Shown piece after piece: positions 5,176-9,235 of a DNA stretch of 9,235 nt. Every line of letters starts with the position of its first letter. The first letter of the stretch is position 1. Under the pieces are notes generated by a model that saw only the letters and a program-made list of their open reading frames with translations, was not told the origin of the DNA and made no database searches. The position numbers and the translations under genes were made by a program. The stretch is from CAYPEZ01 sp964622275 (GTDB lineage: Bacteria > Patescibacteriota > Minisyncoccia > Phycocordibacterales > UBA6899), in NCBI GenBank assembly GCA_964622275.1, contig CAZUMX010000041.1, positions 1-9,235 on the forward strand. Direction: 5' to 3'.

Positions 5176-5204
5176 ATTATAACACAGAATAACTACTTAC
5201 ACAA
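5176..5204 (-). promoter_or_regulatory. Sigma-70-type promoter of the 51-aa gene
   Basis: On the minus strand, TTGTGT (5204-5199) and TATAAT (5181-5176) are separated by 17 nt. The -10 is perfect, the -35 has two mismatches. The predicted start near 5169 leaves a leader of about 33 nt containing the SD. Confidence 0.65.
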
Positions 5205-5237
5205 CACTGCATAAAACATCCTCGCCTCTCCTCTTTC

Positions 5238-5246
5238 TGCTATAAT
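5238..5246 (+). promoter_or_regulatory. Extended -10 promoter for the secreted-protein gene
   Basis: TGCTATAAT contains a perfect TATAAT (5241-5246) preceded by the TGn extended -10 motif. No clear -35 box is visible at the right distance, which is typical for extended -10 promoters. The start would be near 5253, giving a leader of about 78 nt without an SD. Confidence 0.55.
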
Positions 5247-5330
5247 CCACCCCAGGACTGCGAACATCTCCGCATCCGTGTGCCCCTCCCCCACAACTTA
5301 ATCGTTTACACCCAAGAAACTCTTCACACT

Positions 5331-6233
5331 ATGAAGACATTTACACGTTGGTTTCTCCTTGTTGCGCTTCTCATTGGAGCGCCTGCTTTTGCGCTTGCAG
5401 AAGAAACAGAAGGAACCGCAGATATTAGCGTCACGAGTGAATCAGTTACCACTGGAGACACTGGGACTTCAGGAACAGGACAAAAGCCTCCTCGACCCAC
5501 AGGACTCAATGGGCTGCCTCCAGGCCAGCCTGTCATAAAGAACATGATGGAAAAACGTCCAGCAAGTGGAGTCGCCAGCGGGACCCCAAAACTTCCTCCA
5601 CAGGGAATGAAGGATGCCATGAAAATACGCATGGAAAATGGTACGAGCGGAAAGCCGATTCCTCCAGGAATAAAAGATCGCATGATGAATGCGTCTGGAA
5701 CACGCCCTATGATGGGAATGGGCTCAGGAACAAGACCAATGATGGGTTCTGCAACACCCAAGATGCTCGAGCGCATGAAGATGCTCAAGGATGGAAAAAT
5801 GGATCGAGAAATGGAAGCAGCGAAGAGTTTTATCAAAATGGCAGGAGAGCGCATGAATAATGCGATCGATCGCCTAGGGAAGATCGAGGAACGCCTAAAG
5901 CAAGCTGTAGCAAAATTCAAAGAAAAAGGAATCGATACTTCAGACGTGGATGCTCTACTTGTCACGGCACAATCAAAGATTGCTCTCGCAAAGAGCGCAG
6001 TGGCAGAAGCTATTGCGGCAGTTGAGGCAGCGAAGCCATCAAACACCGGAACGAGCACGGGCCAAATGACCGACACAACACGCCAAACAGTGAAAGAAGC
6101 CATGGAGAAAGCGAAGAATGCAATTATGGATGCACACAAAGCTCTTGTGGATGCTATTAGCGCACTGAAAGCAAAGGGAGGTGTGGGGAGCGGAGGTTCA
6201 CAAAACCCAGGAAATAGCACAACAACACCTTAA
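5331..6233 (+). CDS. Secreted Met/Pro/Gly-rich helical protein of unknown function (300 aa)
   Basis: I do not recognise the family. The ATG at 5331 is chosen over an upstream GTG (5280) because it begins a textbook signal peptide: basic MKTFTR, hydrophobic WFLLVALLIGAPAFA, and a signal peptidase I site after ALA (residue 23). Residues 24-145 are low-complexity, rich in Gly, Thr, Pro and Met, with a repeated SGTRPMMG (122-129 and 132-139) and related PPxGxKDxM blocks at 89-96 and 111-118. Residues 146-235 form charged Ala-rich helices (RLGKIEERLKQAVAKFKEKG, 181-200), probably coiled coil, with a second helical stretch at 250-282 and a Gly/Ser/Thr tail. It is therefore an exported, probably surface or extracellular protein. 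There is no cysteine, lipobox or membrane anchor. The 114-aa membrane protein gene follows after 21 nt and probably belongs to the same transcript. Confidence 0.9.
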   Translation: MKTFTRWFLLVALLIGAPAFALAEETEGTADISVTSESVTTGDTGTSGTGQKPPRPTGLNGLPPGQPVIKNMMEKRPASGVASGTPKLPPQGMKDAMKIRMENGTSGKPIPPGIKDRMMNASGTRPMMGMGSGTRPMMGSATPKMLERMKMLKDGKMDREMEAAKSFIKMAGERMNNAIDRLGKIEERLKQAVAKFKEKGIDTSDVDALLVTAQSKIALAKSAVAEAIAAVEAAKPSNTGTSTGQMTDTTRQTVKEAMEKAKNAIMDAHKALVDAISALKAKGGVGSGGSQNPGNSTTTP

Positions 6234-6254
6234 TTATTATATTGTCACAATGCT

Positions 6255-6599
6255 ATGAATCCAGAAAATACAAATCAGCCAACAGGAACCGTACCACCAG
6301 CGCAGCCAACTCTTCAGCCAGCTCCTGAAAAGAAGGGAGTCGCAGGTATCATTCTTCTCGTTGTCATTATTATTGCCCTACTCGCAGGTGGATACTACCT
6401 CATGCAGAACATGAAGGCTCCATCGACAATGCCTGAGAATGTTGGATCAGCTTCGCCAACAGCTCCTGAGTCCGTCACGAGCAATAACGATGTTGACCCC
6501 AACACAGTTCAGGGAACAAGTGTATCCGTTTCAGATATCGAAGCAGATTTGAATGCAACCGACCTCGACAGTATGGTCGCAGATCTCAACGCCATATAG
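6255..6599 (+). CDS. Small single-pass membrane protein (114 aa), unknown function
   Basis: I do not recognise a named family. Residues 1-27 are Pro/Gln/Thr-rich, residues 29-50 form one strong transmembrane helix (VAGIILLVVIIIALLAGGYY), and residues 52-114 form a Ser/Thr/Pro-rich then acidic domain with a repeated ADLN motif (EADLNATDLDSMVADLNAI). The short N-terminus with KK just before the helix suggests N-in, C-out topology, placing the acidic tail outside. There is no SD; TATATT at 6238-6243 lies 11 nt before the ATG and could allow an extra transcript with a very short leader. The gene lies 21 nt after the secreted-protein gene and is followed by a strong terminator, so the two are probably one operon with a shared envelope role (inference). 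Confidence 0.82.
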   Translation: MNPENTNQPTGTVPPAQPTLQPAPEKKGVAGIILLVVIIIALLAGGYYLMQNMKAPSTMPENVGSASPTAPESVTSNNDVDPNTVQGTSVSVSDIEADLNATDLDSMVADLNAI

Positions 6600-6621
6600 A
6601 GACAATCGCATACCTTGGTTC

Positions 6622-6653
6622 AAAAAAACGGAGCCATCTCGCTCCGTTTTTTT
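6622..6653 (+). terminator. Rho-independent terminator after the 114-aa gene
   Basis: A run of seven A plus CGGAGC (6622-6634) pairs with GCTCCG plus seven T (6641-6653) around a 6-nt loop. The arrangement is symmetrical, but only plus-strand transcription needs it here. Confidence 0.9.
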
Positions 6654-6675
6654 GCGCACCATTTTTAGAGGAGAG

Positions 6676-6704
6676 TTGCAAGCTTTACCCCCCTTGAGTA
6701 ATAT
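6676..6704 (+). promoter_or_regulatory. Promoter giving a leaderless tig transcript
   Basis: TTGCAA (6676-6681) and TAATAT (6699-6704) are 17 nt apart. The -10 ends 8 nt before the ATG at 6713, so transcription would begin at or one to two bases before the start codon. No SD exists between them. Confidence 0.55.
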
Positions 6705-6712
6705 GACGCGAT

Positions 6713-7759
6713 ATGTCAGCAACACACAACGCAACACTCAAGTCACTTCCCAAAAGCATGGTCGAAATTACTGTATCGCTTCCAGTTGAAGCGTGGGAAA
6801 AACATCGCGCTCAGGCAGTCAAAGAACTCAATGAAGATGTACGTCTCGATGGATTCCGACAAGGCAAGATCCCTGAATCAGTGCTTGTTCAACGCATCGG
6901 AGAACATGCACTTTTAGAATCTATGGCGGAAATCGCGGTCTCCCATGCGTATGCTGAGATTGCAAAAGAAAAGAAGATCCATCCTGTAGGGAGACCAAAG
7001 GTTGAACTCACAAAAATCGCAAAAGGGAATCCTCTTGAATTTCGCTTGACTACCGCAGTACTTCCCACCGTCATACTCCCTGACTATAAAGCAATCGCAA
7101 AGAAATATTCGTCTCTTGAAGACACAGAGGTTACAGATAAAGAAGTTGACGAGACAGTCACACGTATTCTCGAAATGCGCGCACACGAGGGACATGATCA
7201 TGAAAAAGATCCTGAACACAAAGAATCAGCTCCTCTGCCAGAACTTACAGACGAGTATGCAAAGACACTTGGAAAATTTGAGAACGTTGCTGACTTCAAA
7301 GCGAAGCTCAGAACCCAAATTGGAGAAGAAAAACGTGCAAAGGCAAAAGACAAGCGAAGAAATGAGATCCTTGAAGCTGTCGCAGCAAAAACCACACTCG
7401 AGCTTCCAGATGTCGTTATCGATGGAGAAGTATCTCGGATGATTGATCAGTTTAAAGGAGATATCGCACAAGTTGGCGGGACATGGGAAGGATATCTTGA
7501 ACACGCAAAAAAAACCGAAGAAGAGCTTCGAAAGGAGTGGCGTCCTGATGGAGAAAAGCGTGCCAAAACCCAGCTCATCCTTGATGCTATTGGCGAAAGT
7601 GAAAACATTACCCCCTCGAAAGAAGACATCGAGGTGCATGTTGCGGGGCTAAAGAGAGCGTACCCCGAGACAGATGTGGAACAGCTAAAAAACTATGTTG
7701 TTTACACAGAAACAAATCGTCTTGTTGTTGAGTTTCTAGAGAAGTGCGCAGAAGCCTAG
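6713..7759 (+). CDS. tig: Trigger factor lacking the prolyl-isomerase domain (348 aa)
   Basis: Trigger factor docks at the ribosomal exit tunnel and shields nascent chains. The N-terminal ribosome-binding domain is complete (about 1-125), with the signature GFRQGKIP at 47-54. In usual trigger factors (about 430 residues) an FKBP-type isomerase domain follows. Here a helix TDKEVDETVTRILEMR (141-156) leads through a short His/Asp/Glu-rich linker (HEGHDHEKDPEHKE, 158-171) straight into LPELTDEYAKTLGKFENVADFKAKLR (175-200), the start of the C-terminal chaperone domain. So the isomerase domain is cleanly absent and the arms remain. ATG 6713 is preferred to the internal ATG 6758 because residues 8-30 align with the family's first strand and a promoter sits at the right distance. 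clpP follows after 65 nt, an arrangement also known in E. coli. Confidence 0.95.
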   Translation: MSATHNATLKSLPKSMVEITVSLPVEAWEKHRAQAVKELNEDVRLDGFRQGKIPESVLVQRIGEHALLESMAEIAVSHAYAEIAKEKKIHPVGRPKVELTKIAKGNPLEFRLTTAVLPTVILPDYKAIAKKYSSLEDTEVTDKEVDETVTRILEMRAHEGHDHEKDPEHKESAPLPELTDEYAKTLGKFENVADFKAKLRTQIGEEKRAKAKDKRRNEILEAVAAKTTLELPDVVIDGEVSRMIDQFKGDIAQVGGTWEGYLEHAKKTEEELRKEWRPDGEKRAKTQLILDAIGESENITPSKEDIEVHVAGLKRAYPETDVEQLKNYVVYTETNRLVVEFLEKCAEA

Positions 7760-7760
7760 C

Positions 7761-7789
7761 TTGCAATCTTTACAACTTCCCTATTTACT
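7761..7789 (+). promoter_or_regulatory. Possible clpP promoter
   Basis: TTGCAA (7761-7766) and TTTACT (7784-7789) are 17 nt apart and would start transcription near 7796, about 29 nt before the clpP ATG. The -35 hexamer is identical to that of tig. The -10 is poor. Confidence 0.3.
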
Positions 7790-7791
7790 AG

Positions 7792-7817
7792 TGATGAACG
7801 ATTCATCATTAATTTTT
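7792..7817 (+). terminator. Weak terminator-like hairpin between tig and clpP
   Basis: TGATGAA (7792-7798) and TTCATCA (7802-7808) form a 7-bp AT-rich stem with loop CGA, followed by TTAATTTTT. It might partly end tig transcription or modulate clpP. The stem is weak, so read-through is likely. Confidence 0.3.
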
Positions 7818-7824
7818 GATCATT

Positions 7825-8415
7825 ATGACTATTCTTATTCCTACCGTTCTCGAAAAAAGTCAGTTCGGTGAGCGCGCTTACGATATTTATTCTCGTCTTC
7901 TCAAAGAGCGTATTATTTTTCTGGGTGAGCCTATCGATGACAACATGGCAAACATCATCATCGCACAGCTCCTCTTCCTTGAATCCGAAGATCCAAAGAA
8001 AGATATTAAGCTCTACATTCATTCCCCTGGAGGATCCGTATCTGCTGCTCTTGCGATTCTCGACACCATGAATCACATTAAGCCAGATGTCTCAACAATA
8101 TGTGTAGGCATCGCAGCATCTGCCGCCGCTGTTCTCTTGTCCTCTGGGACCAAGGGGAAGCGCTTTATTCTTCCAAATGCTGAAGTCATGATCCATCAAG
8201 TGATGGGTGGCGCAGAGGGCCAAGCATCGGACATTGCAATCACTGCGAAGCATATTCTTCGCATCAAAGAGAATCTCAATAAGATTCTTGCGAAGAATAC
8301 AGGAAAGAACGTCGAGCAGATCGAAAAAGATTCAGACCGCGACAACTACATGACCGCCGATGAGGCAAAGAAGTATGGCCTGGTGGATGAAATCCTGAAA
8401 CCAAAAACAAGATAA
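7825..8415 (+). CDS. clpP: ATP-dependent Clp protease proteolytic subunit ClpP
   Basis: ClpP forms a double-ring serine protease chamber that degrades substrates unfolded by ClpX, ClpA or ClpC. The protein has 196 residues, the usual length. The catalytic triad is Ser99 (GIAASAAAVLLSSG), His124 (MIHQVMGG) and Asp173 (DRDNYMTADEAKKYGLVDEI); the 25- and 49-residue spacings equal those of E. coli ClpP. The SPGGSV oxyanion-loop motif is at 67-72. A small oddity is AASAAA where most ClpP have AASMGA at the nucleophile. The ATG at 7825 is chosen over the TTG at 7816 because it gives the family-typical MTILIPTVLEKS start. There is no SD. No ClpX gene follows here; a bidirectional terminator does. 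Confidence 0.97.
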   Translation: MTILIPTVLEKSQFGERAYDIYSRLLKERIIFLGEPIDDNMANIIIAQLLFLESEDPKKDIKLYIHSPGGSVSAALAILDTMNHIKPDVSTICVGIAASAAAVLLSSGTKGKRFILPNAEVMIHQVMGGAEGQASDIAITAKHILRIKENLNKILAKNTGKNVEQIEKDSDRDNYMTADEAKKYGLVDEILKPKTR

Positions 8416-8431
8416 CATAAATCATAAAAAG

Positions 8432-8460
8432 AAACTCCCGCCATAGGCGGGAGTTTGTTT
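8432..8460. terminator. Bidirectional terminator between clpP and the convergent 188-aa gene
   Basis: AAACTCCCGCC (8432-8442) and GGCGGGAGTTT (8446-8456) form a perfect 11-bp stem with an ATA triloop. Plus-strand RNA continues with GTTT; minus-strand RNA continues with CTTTTTA. The stop codon of the minus-strand gene (8461-8459) touches the element. Confidence 0.9.
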
Positions 8461-9025
8461 AATGTAGTTTGGCCAAGAAATACTCAGGCTTTTTTTCAGT
8501 CCAGGAAACAGTCTCCTGGTACTTCTCGAGAGAGATGGTGTCTCCATCTCTAAGGAGTGAGCACCGTCTGAGCACCGTGGAATCCTGGGTTCCGATGAAT
8601 GCCCGGACGATAGTCTCTTCTTTCAAAACCGCCGTGACAACAAAGGAGCATGCGACGATCTCACTTCTCGTTGTCCGAGCGTTTCCCGATGCTCCAGCAG
8701 CTGCCCCTAAAGGTCCGGCAAGAAGTCCTCCAATGAGTGCTCCTCCAGCAGGATCCCCACGAGTGACTGCGGCAGAACTGACTCGAACATCAGAGACTGT
8801 ACCCTTGAAATGCATGGTCTCAGCTTCGATTCTCTCCTGGTAACTCTGACACCCAGGTATCATGTAAAGGCACACGATGCCGAGTAAGACCAAAAAGCAG
8901 GCGAAGGCCCACATATCCGCAAATGGTTCCGTGCGCTCTCGTTCCCTCCTGCCACGCTGTGCGGCACGAACGATCTTTATGACCTCTAAGTAGGAGTCAC
9001 GAAAGTCTTTCTTCTGGTCATTCAC
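8459..9025 (-). CDS. Membrane protein with glycine-zipper-like segment (188 aa), unknown function
   Basis: I cannot name a family. The ATG at 9025 follows an SD (AGAGGA, about 10-11 nt upstream) and a good promoter. Residues 1-35 are strongly charged (RAAQRGRRERERTE), residues 38-58 form a transmembrane helix (MWAFACFLVLLGIVCLYMIPG), and the rest should be outside by the positive-inside rule. Residues 90-113 are Gly/Ala-rich (GDPAGGALIGGLLAGPLGAA), resembling glycine-zipper segments of small outer-membrane lipoproteins; this could be a second membrane segment. The remainder (120-188) looks beta-rich and contains cysteines at 126 and 155. Cys59 after the helix resembles a lipobox, but the long charged N-terminus argues against a lipoprotein signal. 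Codon use is more GC-rich than in clpP or tig, similar to the 67/69-aa operon. It converges on clpP with a shared terminator. Confidence 0.85.
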   Translation of the reverse strand: MNDQKKDFRDSYLEVIKIVRAAQRGRRERERTEPFADMWAFACFLVLLGIVCLYMIPGCQSYQERIEAETMHFKGTVSDVRVSSAAVTRGDPAGGALIGGLLAGPLGAAAGASGNARTTRSEIVACSFVVTAVLKEETIVRAFIGTQDSTVLRRCSLLRDGDTISLEKYQETVSWTEKKPEYFLAKLH

Positions 9026-9060
9026 TTTTATTTCCTCTAAAAAACTCGTTTCTAGGATAG

Positions 9061-9089
9061 AAAATACGTTATTTTGACTTCTCTGTCAA
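9061..9089 (-). promoter_or_regulatory. Sigma-70-type promoter of the 188-aa gene
   Basis: On the minus strand, TTGACA (9089-9084, perfect) and TATTTT (9066-9061) are separated by 17 nt. Transcription would start near 9054, leaving a leader of about 29 nt that contains the SD. Confidence 0.65.
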
Positions 9090-9235
9090 TTTGCACAACA
9101 GAGCTCTTACTATGCATTCGACACTCATCTTCGCTTTCTGATAAGATGAGTCTATCGGTAGAGAAATTCCCACACAGCAGCCGATTTTCACTGTTGATTT
9201 TTATTTATTATTTTGTGTTCCCTTTTCAAAGAATG
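9090..9235. other. Upstream region at the right edge with an inverted repeat
   Basis: I see no gene here. ACTCATCTT (9123-9131) and AAGATGAGT (9143-9151) form a 9-bp inverted repeat with an 11-nt spacer, not followed by a T-run on either strand, so it is not a terminator; it could be an operator or RNA stem. The last 50 bases are very AT-rich, and the window ends in ATG (9233-9235), which may or may not be the start of the next plus-strand gene. Confidence 0.4.

Noticed and set aside
5324..6220. Minus-strand ORF of 298 codons opposite the secreted protein
   Set aside because: Its Phe/Ala/Ser-rich composition reflects the complement of a Lys/Met/Ala-rich gene; no SD or promoter.

Overview
The window looks like a chromosomal piece from a bacterium of the Candidate Phyla Radiation (Patescibacteria), possibly near Peribacteria. 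This is an inference. It rests on a 348-residue trigger factor with no room for the prolyl-isomerase domain, several compact exported or membrane proteins I do not recognise, a type IV pilus ATPase, very short leaders, and housekeeping genes without visible Shine-Dalgarno (SD) sites. All eleven complete genes stop with TAA or TAG under the standard code. A 10-N assembly gap inside nusA suggests a metagenome or draft assembly.

Layout. 1-806 (minus): N-terminal 268 residues of a PilB/GspE-type ATPase running off the left edge. 807-1033: a gene-free segment with a good plus-strand promoter and a strong terminator about 100 nt apart (candidate small RNA), facing the terminator of a minus-strand operon. 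1080-1702 (minus): a consensus promoter drives two small genes (69-aa two-helix membrane protein, 67-aa basic/acidic soluble protein) on a hairpin-rich transcript. 1745-3663 (plus): nusA then ppa, with a possible leader terminator before and a clear terminator after. 3666-4984 (plus): an unknown 434-aa protein with a -10 box placed for leaderless initiation. 4981-5204 (minus): a 51-aa arginine-rich protein whose stop codon overlaps that of the convergent 434-aa gene inside one hairpin loop. 5238-6653 (plus): a secreted 300-aa Met/Pro/Gly-rich helical protein and a 114-aa single-pass membrane protein. 6676-8460 (plus): tig (trigger factor) and clpP. 8459-9089 (minus): a 188-aa membrane protein with a glycine-zipper-like segment. 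9090-9235: upstream region of something beyond the right edge.

How it fits together. The plus-strand genes cover transcription elongation (NusA), pyrophosphate removal (Ppa), nascent-chain folding (trigger factor) and proteolysis (ClpP), plus two cell-surface proteins. The five minus-strand genes each have an SD sequence, and three of their transcripts have near-consensus promoters; none of the seven plus-strand genes shows an SD. The most interesting items are this SD/no-SD split, the 100-nt orphan transcription unit, the hairpin-rich small-protein operon, the 51-aa gene with its shared stop-codon/terminator hairpin, and the isomerase-less trigger factor. I found no rRNA, tRNA, CRISPR array or transposase.
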